Positions 16,008-24,870 are shown, counted from the first letter of the stretch. The stretch is 64,000 nt of DNA from Streptomyces fumigatiscleroticus (GCF_014647975.1 NZ_BMQF01000003.1:1-64000), one strand, 5' to 3'. Program-made: numbers and translations. Notes: a model not told the origin generated them from the letters alone.

Positions 16008-17710
16008 GCCCCACCACCCTTCCCGCCGGTCCGGAACACGGGCACGTCACCTTCCTGGGTGCCGGACCCGGAGATCCGGGACTGCTGACACTGCGCGCCG
16101 TCGAGGCGCTGGCGAACGCCGACGTCCTCGTCGCCGAGCACGAGGTGCTCGACGTCGTCCGTACGCACGCCAGGCAGGGCGTCGCCGAGGTGCGCACCGA
16201 CGCGGATCCTTCTGCGGATGCGCAGCCGGGCACAGGCACGCCCCAGCTAACGGTTGTTGACGGCACGTCAGCAACCGCTGGAGTCCCCGCGGTACGGGAT
16301 GCCGCACATCTTGTCATGGAGGCCGCGCGGGGCGGCAGGCGGGTCGTCCGTGCGGTGTCCGGGGACCCCGGGCTCGACGCGTACGCCGCCGAGGAGATGC
16401 TCGCCTGCGCCGCCGCGGGCGTCCCCTTCGAGGTCGTCCCCGGCATCGCGACCGCCGTCGGCGTGCCCGCGTACGCCGGTGTCCCGCTGCGCGACGCCCA
16501 GGGCGCCGACGTCCGCTTCGTGGACGCCCGTACGGCCTCGGACCGCTGCTGGACGGAGGTCGGGGCGTCGGACGGCACGGTCGTGGTCTCCGCGACGCTG
16601 GACTCGGTCGCCGCGGCCGCCGGGGAACTGGTGTCCGCCGGCCGCAAGCCCGACACCCCCATGACGGTCACCATCGCCGGTACGACCACCCGGCAGCGCA
16701 CCTGGGCCGCCACCCTCGGCACCGTCGCGCAGACGCTGAAGCAGGCCAAGGTGCTGCCGTCGCCGGACGGCGGGCGCCCGGTGATAGCCGTGGTCGGCGA
16801 GCGTTCCGCCACCGCCCAGCGAGACCAGTTGTCGTGGTTCGAGAACAAGCCGCTGTTCGGCTGGAAGGTCCTCGTGCCGCGCACCAAGGAGCAGGCGGCG
16901 TCGCTCTCCGACCAGCTCCGCTCCTACGGCGCCGTCCCGCACGAGGTCCCGACCATCGCCGTCGAGCCGCCGCGCACGCCCCAGCAGATGGAGCGCGCGG
17001 TCAAGGGCCTGGTGACCGGCCGCTACGAGTGGATCGCCTTCACCTCGGTCAACGCCGTCAAGGCGGTCCGGGAGAAGTTCGAGGAGTACGGGCTCGACGC
17101 CCGTGCCTTCGCGGGCATCAAGGTCGCGGCGGTCGGCGAGCAGACCGCCAAGGCGCTGATCGCCTTCGGCGTGAAGCCGGACCTGGTGCCGAGCGGCGAG
17201 CAGTCGGCCGCCGGCCTGCTGGAGGACTGGCCGCCGTACGACCCGGTCTTCGACCCGATCGACCGGGTGTTCCTGCCGCGCGCCGACATCGCCACGGAGA
17301 CGCTGGTCGCCGGACTGATCGAGCTGGGCTGGGAGGTCGACGACGTCACGGCGTACCGCACCGTGCGCGCCTCGCCGCCCCCGGCGGAGACCCGCGAGGC
17401 GATCAAGGGCGGCGGCTTCGACGCGGTGCTCTTCACCTCGTCGTCGACCGTACGGAACCTGGTCGGCATCGCGGGCAAGCCGCACAACGTGACGGTGATC
17501 GCCTGTATCGGCCCCGCGACGGCGAAGACGGCCGAGGAACACGGCCTGCGCGTCGACGTCATGGCTCCGGAGCCCTCCGTCCACAAGCTGGCGGAGGCGC
17601 TGGCCGACTTCGGCATGCGGCGGCGGGCCGCCGCGGTGGAGGCCGGCGACCCGGTGACGCGGCCGAGCGAGCGGCGGCCGGGGGCGCGGCGGAGGCGGTC
17701 GACGACCTGA
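16004..17710 (+). CDS. hemD: uroporphyrinogen-III synthase with degenerate N-terminal SUMT-like domain
   Basis: A 568-aa fusion. Residues about 1-265 resemble uroporphyrinogen-III C-methyltransferase (SUMT): VTFLGAGPGDPGLLTLRAVE at the start and VVPGIATAVGVPAYAGVPL later are recognisable. The central GGDPFVFGRG-type motif is replaced by VSGDPGLDAYAAEEM and the THR motif by RDA, so methyltransferase activity is doubtful. Residues about 285-545 are the HemD cyclase (WKVLVPRTKEQAASLSDQL, EWIAFTSVNAVKAV, FTSSSTVRNLVG). The basic tail (RRPGARRRRSTT) is unusual. GTG 16004 overlaps the hemC stop. The gene closes the rex-hemACD run ahead of a terminator. Confidence 0.9.
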   Translation: MSPTTLPAGPEHGHVTFLGAGPGDPGLLTLRAVEALANADVLVAEHEVLDVVRTHARQGVAEVRTDADPSADAQPGTGTPQLTVVDGTSATAGVPAVRDAAHLVMEAARGGRRVVRAVSGDPGLDAYAAEEMLACAAAGVPFEVVPGIATAVGVPAYAGVPLRDAQGADVRFVDARTASDRCWTEVGASDGTVVVSATLDSVAAAAGELVSAGRKPDTPMTVTIAGTTTRQRTWAATLGTVAQTLKQAKVLPSPDGGRPVIAVVGERSATAQRDQLSWFENKPLFGWKVLVPRTKEQAASLSDQLRSYGAVPHEVPTIAVEPPRTPQQMERAVKGLVTGRYEWIAFTSVNAVKAVREKFEEYGLDARAFAGIKVAAVGEQTAKALIAFGVKPDLVPSGEQSAAGLLEDWPPYDPVFDPIDRVFLPRADIATETLVAGLIELGWEVDDVTAYRTVRASPPPAETREAIKGGGFDAVLFTSSSTVRNLVGIAGKPHNVTVIACIGPATAKTAEEHGLRVDVMAPEPSVHKLAEALADFGMRRRAAAVEAGDPVTRPSERRPGARRRRSTT

Positions 17711-17735
17711 TCGGTCCCGCGTTCGCTGCCTGGTG

Positions 17736-17788
17736 CAACGACGGCTCAGGGGTGCCCCGGTGTTCGGGGCACCCCTGAGCCGTCGTTG
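17736..17788. terminator. strong bidirectional terminator (24-bp perfect hairpin)
   Basis: A perfect inverted repeat: 17736-17759 pairs with 17765-17788 around a 5-nt GTGTT loop. It stands between the convergent hemD and STAND ATPase genes and marks the left edge of the accessory island. Confidence 0.9.
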
Positions 17789-17803
17789 CGGGGGTCGGCC
17801 CGG

Positions 17804-19927
17804 TCAGCCGGTGGCGCCGGGCTGTGCGGGGGTGTGGGGTGCCGGGTCGGGCGGGGTGAGGGCCTCGGCGATCCCGGTGTCCAGGTCGGTGGTGCGGCCG
17901 GTGTCGAACGCGAGCTGGTAGCCGTGGTCGCCGAGGGCGGCGCGGGCCTGGCGTTCGCATGCCTGGCGGGCGGCCACCCACTGGGGCTGGCCCATCTGCG
18001 GCGTCCCGAGGGTGTCCCAGACCTGATGGGCCAGGCCGAGCAGCCAGGCCGCGCGTTCGGCCTGCCCGGCGGCGCCGGTGGCCACGGCGAGCGTGTCCAT
18101 GAGCAGACCGATCGCCATGCGGTCGTGGAGCCGGTGCTTGATCCGCAACGCCTCCCGGGCGTGGTGCTGCGCCGCGTCGGGCCGGCCGAGCGCCAGTTCG
18201 GCCTGGGCCTGGAAGTAGTCGCCGAACGCGCGTGTCCATCGCTCGCCGTGCCGGTCGCACAGCGCGCGCAGCCGCTCCAGGTGGAGCAGTGCCTTCGCGG
18301 GCTCCCCCGCGGAGATGAGAGCGTGGCTACGGACCTGCAAGCCGAAGAGCGGGGCCAGGGTGAGCACGTCGTCCTTCTGCGGCAGGGCGAAGATACGGTC
18401 GGCCACGGCCTCCATGGCCGCCAGGTCACCCCGCAGGGCCACGGCGCACGAGAAGACCCCCAGGGCGGGATCGAGCGCGTCGTCGCCCTGCTGTTCGGCC
18501 GCGGCCAGGCCTTCCTCGCTGCGGGCGGCGGCGGACTCCGCGTCGCCGAGGCCGACCGCGACAAGCCCCGCGGCCCACAGGGCCTGGGTGCGCGCCCCGC
18601 TCGGTGCGGTTTCCGCGGCCAGGGCGCGGTCCAGGTAGTGCCGGCCCTCCCGGGCGAACCCACAGGCGTACCAGAAGAACCACAGGGCGCCGGCCAGCTC
18701 CAGCGCGGCATGTCCGGCCGGCTCGGCCAGGCAGAACTCCAGCGCGGCGCGCAGATTGTCGTGCTCGCCGGCCATGCGGTCGTACCAGAGGAACTGATGC
18801 GGCCCCAGCCAGGCGGCGTCCCCCGCGCGGGCCAGCGCGAGGAAGTACGCCCGGTGCCGGCACCGCAGCGCCGCCTCCTCGCCCAGCTCGTGCAGCCAGA
18901 AGGTGCCGAACTCGCGGATGGTGTCCAGCATCCGGTACCGCTCGCCGCCCCCGGTGGGCACCCAGGTCAGGATCGACTTCTCCACCAGCGCGGCCAGCAG
19001 CGACGGCACCTCTTCCCCGGGCAGCCGCGCGTCGGCGCAGACCTGCCGGGCCGCCTCCGCGTCGAAGGTGCCGGCGAAGACCGACAGCCGCGCCCACAGC
19101 AGCCGTTCGGCCGGGGTGCACAGCTGGTGGCTCCAGCCGATCGCGGTCCGCAGCGCCTGGTGCCAGCGCGGGCGGACGCCGTAGTTCCCGCCGTCGGTGT
19201 CGCCGAGGATGGCGTAGCGGTCGGCCAGGCGCTGGTTCAGCTCGGCCAGTGGCATCTCGCGCAGGCGGGCGGCGGCCAGCTCCAGGGCTAGCGGCAGTCC
19301 CTCCAGGCGGCGGCACAGGGCGGCCAGGCCGGTGCGGTTGGCGTCGGTGACGGCGAACCCTGGGACGGCCTGTGCGGCTCGGTCGGCCAGCAGCACCACC
19401 GCGTCCGCCGCCTCGTCCTCGTCGGTCGCGGGCACCGGGAGCGGGTCGAGGATGAGCACTTCCTCGGCGGGCAGGTTCAGCGGGCGGCGGCTGGTGGCCA
19501 GGATCCGCAGGTCCGGGGCCCTGGCCAGCAGTGTCGCCGCCGCCTCCCGGCAGTCCTCGACGAGGTGCTCGCAGGTGTTCCACACCAGCAGCGCCTCCCG
19601 CCCGGCCAGGTAGTCGGCGATCACCTCCAGCATGGGCCGGGTGCTCTGGTCGGCCAGTGGCAGCACTTCGGCGATCGCGTACGGCAGCGCCTCCATGCCC
19701 GCGCCGATCGGGGACAGCTCCACCCACCACGCCCCGTCCGCGAAGCCCGGTTGCAGCTCGTCCGCGACCCGCCGGGCCAGCCGGGTCTTGCCCACCCCGC
19801 CCACTCCGGTCACCGTCACCAGCCGGTGCCGCCCGCACGCCCGTGTCACCTGGGCCAGCTCCGCGCGCCGTCCCACCAGACGACTGCTCTCCTCCGGCAG
19901 GTTGCCCACCCGCCGCTCCGCCACCAC
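17804..19927 (-). CDS. STAND (NB-ARC/AfsR-like) ATPase with TPR region, Walker B Asn variant
   Basis: A 707-aa protein in AfsR/LuxR-like STAND layout but with no SARP or HTH domain. Walker A is VTVTGVGGVGKTRLARRV near residue 40, a sensor is LRILATSRRPL, GLPLA is in LEGLPLALELAAARLRE, and a winged-helix-like block ends MLDTIREFGTFWLHEL. A helical TPR-like array from about residue 380 ends in a LDTGIAEAL tail. The Walker B strand reads ALLVWNTCEHL: the usual Asp before CEHL is Asn (AAC codon). GTG 19927 is chosen for GGAAAGGGGAC upstream and the match to the sister gene's start. It is divergent from a PP2C gene across a conserved element. Confidence 0.78.
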   Translation of the reverse strand: MVAERRVGNLPEESSRLVGRRAELAQVTRACGRHRLVTVTGVGGVGKTRLARRVADELQPGFADGAWWVELSPIGAGMEALPYAIAEVLPLADQSTRPMLEVIADYLAGREALLVWNTCEHLVEDCREAAATLLARAPDLRILATSRRPLNLPAEEVLILDPLPVPATDEDEAADAVVLLADRAAQAVPGFAVTDANRTGLAALCRRLEGLPLALELAAARLREMPLAELNQRLADRYAILGDTDGGNYGVRPRWHQALRTAIGWSHQLCTPAERLLWARLSVFAGTFDAEAARQVCADARLPGEEVPSLLAALVEKSILTWVPTGGGERYRMLDTIREFGTFWLHELGEEAALRCRHRAYFLALARAGDAAWLGPHQFLWYDRMAGEHDNLRAALEFCLAEPAGHAALELAGALWFFWYACGFAREGRHYLDRALAAETAPSGARTQALWAAGLVAVGLGDAESAAARSEEGLAAAEQQGDDALDPALGVFSCAVALRGDLAAMEAVADRIFALPQKDDVLTLAPLFGLQVRSHALISAGEPAKALLHLERLRALCDRHGERWTRAFGDYFQAQAELALGRPDAAQHHAREALRIKHRLHDRMAIGLLMDTLAVATGAAGQAERAAWLLGLAHQVWDTLGTPQMGQPQWVAARQACERQARAALGDHGYQLAFDTGRTTDLDTGIAEALTPPDPAPHTPAQPGATG

Positions 19928-19969
19928 CGCGACCGTCCCCTTTCCCGCTTTCGCCGCGCTTTCTCGCGC

Positions 19970-20065
19970 GTGGTGACTCGGTGCTAGCAGTGCGCCGGAT
20001 CCGCCCGCAGCATTTCGGCCGATTCGCCCACGGTCCGTCCCAGCGAGTGAGATAGTGCTGCGCGC
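19970..20065. promoter_or_regulatory. divergent regulatory element, copy 1
   Basis: A ~95-bp sequence between the STAND gene and the PP2C gene, repeated at 21811-21905 and 24910-25009. Shared blocks are GTGACTCGGTGCTAGCAG, a CCGCCCGCAG segment, TCGCCCACG and a GAGATAGTGCT-like stretch. It contains the palindrome TGCTAGCA (19982-19989). Position and conservation suggest a common operator or promoter pair. Confidence 0.6.
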
Positions 20066-20114
20066 CTCCTTGCATACAAGCCTGGGGCGAGCCGTGTTCA
20101 TTTCGGGGAGGGGT

Positions 20115-20825
20115 GTGGTGCACGCGGACGGCGCCCGGTCGCTGCCGATGCTGATGGCCGAGGCTCGTTACGCCCTGGCTGTCCGCGTCCGCCCCGCCGA
20201 TGGCGCCCGGGTGGGAGGCGATGTGCACGACGCCGTCATGACGTCGGCCGGACCACGGTTCCTCATCGGCGACGTCAGGGGCCACGGCCCCGGCGCCGCC
20301 CCGCTGGCCGCCGTCGTCCGGGCCGCCTTCCGGGACACCGCGGCCACCGAGGAGGACCCCGTCCGTCTCGCCCGCGCCCTCGACGCCCGCGTCCGCCCCC
20401 ACCTCGGTCAGGAGGACTTCGTCACCCTCCTCCTCGCCGACGTCCACCCCCACGAGGTCCGCCTGGTCAACTGCGGCCACCCACCGCCCCTGCGCATCGA
20501 CGAATGTCTCGTCCCCCTCTCCCCGCCCCACCCCTGCCCGCCCCTGGGCCTGGACCCGGAACCCCAGGTCCAGCGCGCCCGAGTCCTCCCCCACCAGCGC
20601 CTGCTGCTCCACACCGACGGCCTCACCGACGCCCGCGCCGCCGACGGCCCCTTCTTCCCCTTCGACGAGCACGCCCTCGCCGCCCTGCTCGCGCCCACCC
20701 TCGATCAGGCCCTCGACCGTCTCCTGGGCCTCCTCCACCGGCATACCGGAGGTACTGTCCCGGCCGACGACCTCACCTTGATGCTTCTTCAGCCGGCCCC
20801 CGCCGCCCACCTCCCCCCGCCCTGA
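20115..20825 (+). CDS. PP2C-family (SpoIIE/RsbU-type) Ser/Thr phosphatase, copy 1
   Basis: A 236-aa stand-alone PPM phosphatase domain with no sensor. The metal-binding motifs are present: VGGDVHDAV near residue 37, IGDVRGHGPGAAPL, LHTDGLTDAR and ADDLTLMLLQ. Such enzymes dephosphorylate anti-anti-sigma (STAS) proteins in partner-switching systems; no STAS gene is visible in the window, so the substrate is unknown. GTG 20115 follows GGGGAGGGGT. Nearly the same protein is encoded at 21953-22663, of equal length. It is divergent from the STAND ATPase gene, an arrangement repeated at the next copy. Confidence 0.82.
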   Translation: MVHADGARSLPMLMAEARYALAVRVRPADGARVGGDVHDAVMTSAGPRFLIGDVRGHGPGAAPLAAVVRAAFRDTAATEEDPVRLARALDARVRPHLGQEDFVTLLLADVHPHEVRLVNCGHPPPLRIDECLVPLSPPHPCPPLGLDPEPQVQRARVLPHQRLLLHTDGLTDARAADGPFFPFDEHALAALLAPTLDQALDRLLGLLHRHTGGTVPADDLTLMLLQPAPAAHLPPP

Positions 20826-20960
20826 CGGTCCACGTCGGCAGGGGCGGCCCCGCGGCCACGGCCTCCTCGACGGGTTCGAGTCGGCCTCACTGCGGGGCCG
20901 GGCCCTCGCTCGGCGGGATGCTCCGGGCGGGCCCGGGTCAGCCGGGGAGGCAGCGGCACG

Positions 20961-21810
20961 TCACCGTGGGTTCCGGCCCGGTCGGCCGGTGGAGCCGGGC
21001 TGTGCGGGGGCGTGATGCGAGGGGGCGGGCGGGCGCAGGGCCTCGGCGATACCGGTGTCCGGGTCGGTGTGGCAGCCGCCGTGGAAGGCGGCCTCGTAGG
21101 CGTCGTCCCCGATGAGGCGGCGGGCTTCCGCCTCGCACGCGCGCCGGGCCGCGACGGGTTCGGGCATGCCCGTCCGAGGGGTGCCGAGGGTGCGCCAGAT
21201 CCGCTCGGCGACGCCGAGGAACCGGGCGGCCTGTGCGGCGTTCCGGGCCGCGGCGGCCACGGAGGCGAGCAGGTCGACGGCCATGGCGATGCCGAGACTG
21301 TCGCGCAGGCGGCGTTTGCCGTCGAGGGCGGTTCGGTCGGTGTCGTCGGCCACGGCGGCTCGGAAGGCGGTGGCGAAACGGCCGCTGGTCTCCGTGTCGC
21401 CCTGGGCGATGGCGGCGATGCCGCAGGCCCACAGGGCCTTGGCCCGAGTCGGCCCGGGGGTCGGGTCCAGGGCCAGGGCCCGGTCCAGGTAGTGGCGGCC
21501 GTCCCGGGCGAAGCCGCAGGCGAGCCAGAAGAACCACAGCACGCCGCCCATCTCCAGCGCGGTCCCTCCGTCGCCCTCGGCGAGGCAGAAGTCCAGGGCG
21601 GCGCGCAGGTTGGCGTGCTCGGCGGTCATCCCGTCGTACAGGGCCGCCCGGCCGGGTCCGATCCAGGCGGCGTCGGCGGCGCGGGCCAGGCTCAGGTAGT
21701 GGTCGCGGTGCCGACGGCGCACGGTCCGCTCCTCGCCCAGCTCGTGCAGCCAGAAGGCGCCGTATTCGCGGATGGTGTCCAGCATCCGGTACCGCTCCCC
21801 GGCCCCCGCG
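20961..21810 (-). pseudogene. remnant of a second STAND ATPase gene (C-terminal TPR part only)
   Basis: The frame from GAGERYRMLDTIREYGAFWLHEL to the HTDPDTGIAEAL tail matches the C-terminal half of the two sister ATPases. Upstream of GERYRM the sequence jumps straight into the divergent regulatory element, so the whole NTPase domain (about 1 kb) is gone. A second in-frame loss removes roughly 110-130 residues of the TPR array (AFRAAVADDTDRTALDGKRR joins to SLGIAMAVDLLAS). The open frame continues to 21902 but the extra codons are promoter sequence. It is most likely non-functional, although an unrecognised short product cannot be excluded. Confidence 0.8.
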
Positions 21811-21905
21811 GGTGAGTCGGTGCTAGCAGCACATCGGGCCCGCCCGCAGCATTCCGGCCGCTTCGCCCACGGCCCGCCGCCAGGGATGAGAAAGTGCTTC
21901 ACGCC
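21811..21905. promoter_or_regulatory. divergent regulatory element, copy 2
   Basis: Same element as at 19970-20065, with TGCTAGCA at 21821-21828 and the GATGAGAAAGTGCTTCACGCC stretch near its right end. Here its left side is fused directly to the truncated STAND gene, while the PP2C copy 2 on the right is intact. Confidence 0.6.
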
Positions 21906-21952
21906 TTTCTGCCCGCTGGGCCGGGGCGAGACTGGTCAGTCCGGAAAGGGGT

Positions 21953-22663
21953 GTGGTGCACGCGGACCGTGCCCGGCCGCTGCCGGCACTGATCGCCGAG
22001 GCGTCCCTGGCCCTGGCCGTCCGCTCCCGCCCCGCCGACGGCGCGCGGCTCGGCGGCGACCTGCACGACGCCGTACTCGCCCCGACCGGGCCCCGTCTGA
22101 TCCTCGGCGACGTCAGGGGCCACGGCCCCGCAGCCGCTCCGCTGGCCGCCGTCGTCCGGGCCGCCTTCCGGGACACCGCGACCACTGAGGAGGACCTCGT
22201 CCGCCTCGCCCGTACCCTTGACGCCCGCCTCCGCCCCCACCTGGGCGAGGAGGACTTCGTCACCCTTCTCCTCGCCGATCTCTCTCCCGACGAGGTCCGC
22301 CTGGTCAACTGCGGCCACCCACCGCCCCTGCGCATCGACCACCGGCTCGTCCCGCTCCCCCCGCCCCAGTCCTCCCCACCTCTGGGCCTGGACCCCAAGC
22401 CCCGGCTTCAGCGCGCCCAGGTCCTCCCTCACCAGCGCCTGCTGCTCCACACGGACGGCCTGACCGACGCCCGCGCCGCCGACGGCACCTTCTTCCCTCT
22501 CGACCGGCGCGCCCTCGCCGCCCTGCGCGCCCCCGCCCTCGACCAGGCCCTCGACCGCCTCTTGGACCTCCTCCACCGGCACACCGGAGACGCCGTCCCG
22601 GCCGACGACCTCACCCTGATGCTCTTTCAGCCGGCCCCCGACATCCCCCTTCCACCGCCCTGA
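21953..22663 (+). CDS. PP2C-family (SpoIIE/RsbU-type) Ser/Thr phosphatase, copy 2
   Basis: A 236-aa close paralogue of the phosphatase at 20115, collinear over its full length. LGGDLHDAVLAPTGPRLILG, GDVRGHGPAAAPL, LHTDGLTDARAADGTFF and ADDLTLMLFQ keep all metal-binding aspartates. GTG 21953 follows CCGGAAAGGGGT. Most of its differences from copy 1 are conservative or in the Pro-rich linker near residue 150. The partner STAND gene next to it is a remnant, so this phosphatase either acts alone or with one of the other two ATPases. Confidence 0.82.
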   Translation: MVHADRARPLPALIAEASLALAVRSRPADGARLGGDLHDAVLAPTGPRLILGDVRGHGPAAAPLAAVVRAAFRDTATTEEDLVRLARTLDARLRPHLGEEDFVTLLLADLSPDEVRLVNCGHPPPLRIDHRLVPLPPPQSSPPLGLDPKPRLQRAQVLPHQRLLLHTDGLTDARAADGTFFPLDRRALAALRAPALDQALDRLLDLLHRHTGDAVPADDLTLMLFQPAPDIPLPPP

Positions 22664-22667
22664 CGGT

Positions 22668-22736
22668 TCACCCCGTCGGCTGCCCGAGCCGGACGCCTTT
22701 CCGGAGGAGGCCGGTGCGCACGCAGGTCGTGCGGCG
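22668..22736 (-). pseudogene. 69-bp remnant of the 3' end of an NmrA-like gene
   Basis: This stretch aligns with the last ~66 bp of the NmrA-like gene at 25010-25076, including the stop codon (TCA on the plus strand) and the CAGGTCGTGCGGCGG block. There are only scattered substitutions and one 4-bp insertion (CACG near 22720) that breaks the frame. It is a leftover of a duplicated gene and marks a recombination junction between PP2C copy 2 and the third STAND gene. Confidence 0.7.
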
Positions 22737-22743
22737 GTCCTGA

Positions 22744-24870
22744 TCAGCCAGTGGGGCCGGGCCGGAGAGGGGCGTGCGGCGAGGGCCCGGGCGGGGTGAG
22801 GGCTTCAGCGATGCCGGTGTCGAGGTCGGTGTCGTAGCCGGCGTCGAAGGCGGTCTGGTAGGTGGCGTCGCCGATGAGGTGGCGGGCCTGCTTCTCGCAT
22901 GCGGTGCGGGCGGCGACGAGTTCGGGGATGCCCGCCTGGGGGGTGCCGAGGGTGTGCCAGACCTGCTCGGCGAGGCCGAGGAGGCGGGCCGCCTGTTCGG
23001 TCCGGCCAGAGGCGATGGCGGCGGAGGCGAGCAGGTCGGTGGTCATGGCGATGCCCATGTCGTCGTGGAGGCGCTGCTTGCCGGCGAGGGCGGTACGGGC
23101 ATGGGCTGCGGCCTCCGACGCGCGTCCCAGTCCGAGTGCGGCAAGGGCGCGCATGTAGTCGCCCCAGGCGCGGGACCAGGTCTCTCCGCGCCGGGCGCAC
23201 TCGGCGCACAGGTCGTCGGCGGTGGCCAGGGCGTCGGTGAACTGTCCGAGGTGGTTGTGGACGAGGGCTTGCGTGTTGCGTGCCATGACCCAGGCCGCGT
23301 GGTAGCGGCCGTCGGCCGGCGGGGCGGGCGGCAGATCGGCAAGCACCTTGGCCGCCTGCGTGTGCCGGCCGCTCACCGTCAGGCTGGCGCCTTCCAGAGT
23401 GAGGACGGCAACCGCGGTGGTTGCGTCGGCTTCCTCGGCCACGGCCTGCTGGAACGCGGTGGCGAGACGGCTGCCGGCCTCAGCGTCGCCCTGGACGAGA
23501 GCGACGAGGCTCAAGGCCCACAGCGCCTTGGCACGCGCGGGGCTCGGAGCCTGCTCCAGGGCCAGGGCCTGCTCCAGGTAGTGGCGGCCGTCCCGGGCGA
23601 AGCCGCAGGCGTACCAGAGGAACTCCAGCGCACCGCCCAGCTCCAGTGCGGTGCGCCCGTCCTTCTCGGCGAGGCAGAAGTCCAGCGCGGCACGCAGGTT
23701 GGCGTATTCGGCGCTCATCCGGTCCTTCGAGGCCGTCTGGTCGGGCCCGGACCAGGCGGCATCCGCCTCGTGGGCCAGGGTCAGGTAGTGGTCACGGTGG
23801 CGGCGGCGCGCCGCCTGTTCCTCGCCCAGGCCCCGCAGCCAGAAGGCGCCGAACTCGCGGATGGTGTCCAGCATCCGGTACCGCTCGCCGCCGCCGGTGG
23901 GCATCCAGGCCAGGATGGACTTGGCCACCAGCGTGCCCAACACGGCCGGTACCTCTTCCCCGGGCAGCCGCGCGTCGGCGCAGACCTGCCGGGCCGCCTC
24001 CGCGTCGAAACTGCCGGCGAACACCGACAGCCGCGCCCACAGCAACCGCTCGGCGGGGGTGCACAGCTGGTGGCTCCAGCCGATCGCGGTGCGCAGCGCC
24101 TGGTGCCATGGGGGGTCGGCGTCGTAGTCCTCGCCCGCGGTGTTGCCGAGGATGGCGTAGCGGTCGGCCAGCCGCTTGTTCAGCTCGGCCACCGACATCT
24201 CGCGCAGCCGGGCCGCGGCCAGCTCCAAGGCCAGTGGCAGCCCCTCCAGGCGGCGGCACAGGGCGGCCAGCTCGGCGCGGTTGGCGTCGGTGACGGTGAA
24301 GCCGGGCACGGCCTGTGCGGCCCGGTCGGCCAGCAGCAGTACCGCGTCCGTCGCCTCCTCCTCGTCGGCCTGAGGAACCGGGAGCGGGTCGAGGGCGAGC
24401 ACCTCCTCGCAGGACAGGTCGAGCGGGCGGCGGCTGGTGGCCAGGATCCGCAGGCCCGGGGCGACCGTCAGCAGCGTTGCCGCCACCTCCCGGCAGTCCT
24501 CCACCAGGTGTTCGCAGGTGTCCCACACCAGCAGCGCCTCCCGCCCGGTCAGGTACTCGGCGACCACTTCCAGCATGGGCCGGGTGCTCTGGTCGGCCAG
24601 CGGCAGTGCCTCGGCGATCGCGTACGGCAGCGCCTCCATGCCCGCGCTGAGCGGGGACAGCTCCACCCACCACGCCCCGTCCGCAAAGCCCGGCTGCAGC
24701 TTGTCCGCGACCCGCCGGGCCAGCCGGGTCTTGCCCACCCCGCCCACGCCCGTCACCGTCACCAGCCGCGACCGCCCACACAGCCGGGCCACCTGGTCCA
24801 GCTCCGACCGCCGTCCGACCAGCTGGTTCGTCTCCTTGGGCAGGTTGCCCAACCGCCGCTCCGCCGCCAC
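22744..24870 (-). CDS. STAND (NB-ARC/AfsR-like) ATPase with TPR region, intact copy
   Basis: A 708-aa sister of the ATPase at 17804. Walker A is VTVTGVGGVGKTRLARRV near residue 40, Walker B is ALLVWDTCEHL with its Asp present, then LRILATSRRPL, LEGLPLALELAAARLRE, and a winged-helix-like block ending MLDTIREFGAFWLRGL. A C-terminal helical TPR-like array (EYANLRAALDFCLAE, AKALWALSLVALVQGDAEAG) ends in a DLDTGIAEAL tail. No HTH or SARP domain is fused. In related STAND regulators ATP binding drives oligomerisation on sensing a ligand through the TPRs. GTG 24870 follows GGGAAGGGGCCGTAGC. It has lost the divergent phosphatase partner seen at the other elements. Confidence 0.8.
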   Translation of the reverse strand: MAAERRLGNLPKETNQLVGRRSELDQVARLCGRSRLVTVTGVGGVGKTRLARRVADKLQPGFADGAWWVELSPLSAGMEALPYAIAEALPLADQSTRPMLEVVAEYLTGREALLVWDTCEHLVEDCREVAATLLTVAPGLRILATSRRPLDLSCEEVLALDPLPVPQADEEEATDAVLLLADRAAQAVPGFTVTDANRAELAALCRRLEGLPLALELAAARLREMSVAELNKRLADRYAILGNTAGEDYDADPPWHQALRTAIGWSHQLCTPAERLLWARLSVFAGSFDAEAARQVCADARLPGEEVPAVLGTLVAKSILAWMPTGGGERYRMLDTIREFGAFWLRGLGEEQAARRRHRDHYLTLAHEADAAWSGPDQTASKDRMSAEYANLRAALDFCLAEKDGRTALELGGALEFLWYACGFARDGRHYLEQALALEQAPSPARAKALWALSLVALVQGDAEAGSRLATAFQQAVAEEADATTAVAVLTLEGASLTVSGRHTQAAKVLADLPPAPPADGRYHAAWVMARNTQALVHNHLGQFTDALATADDLCAECARRGETWSRAWGDYMRALAALGLGRASEAAAHARTALAGKQRLHDDMGIAMTTDLLASAAIASGRTEQAARLLGLAEQVWHTLGTPQAGIPELVAARTACEKQARHLIGDATYQTAFDAGYDTDLDTGIAEALTPPGPSPHAPLRPGPTG

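Noticed and set aside
19928..20101. 58-residue N-terminal extension of the first STAND ATPase
   Set aside because: It reads through the conserved divergent element, and the third copy supports the GTG start behind GGAAAGGGG.
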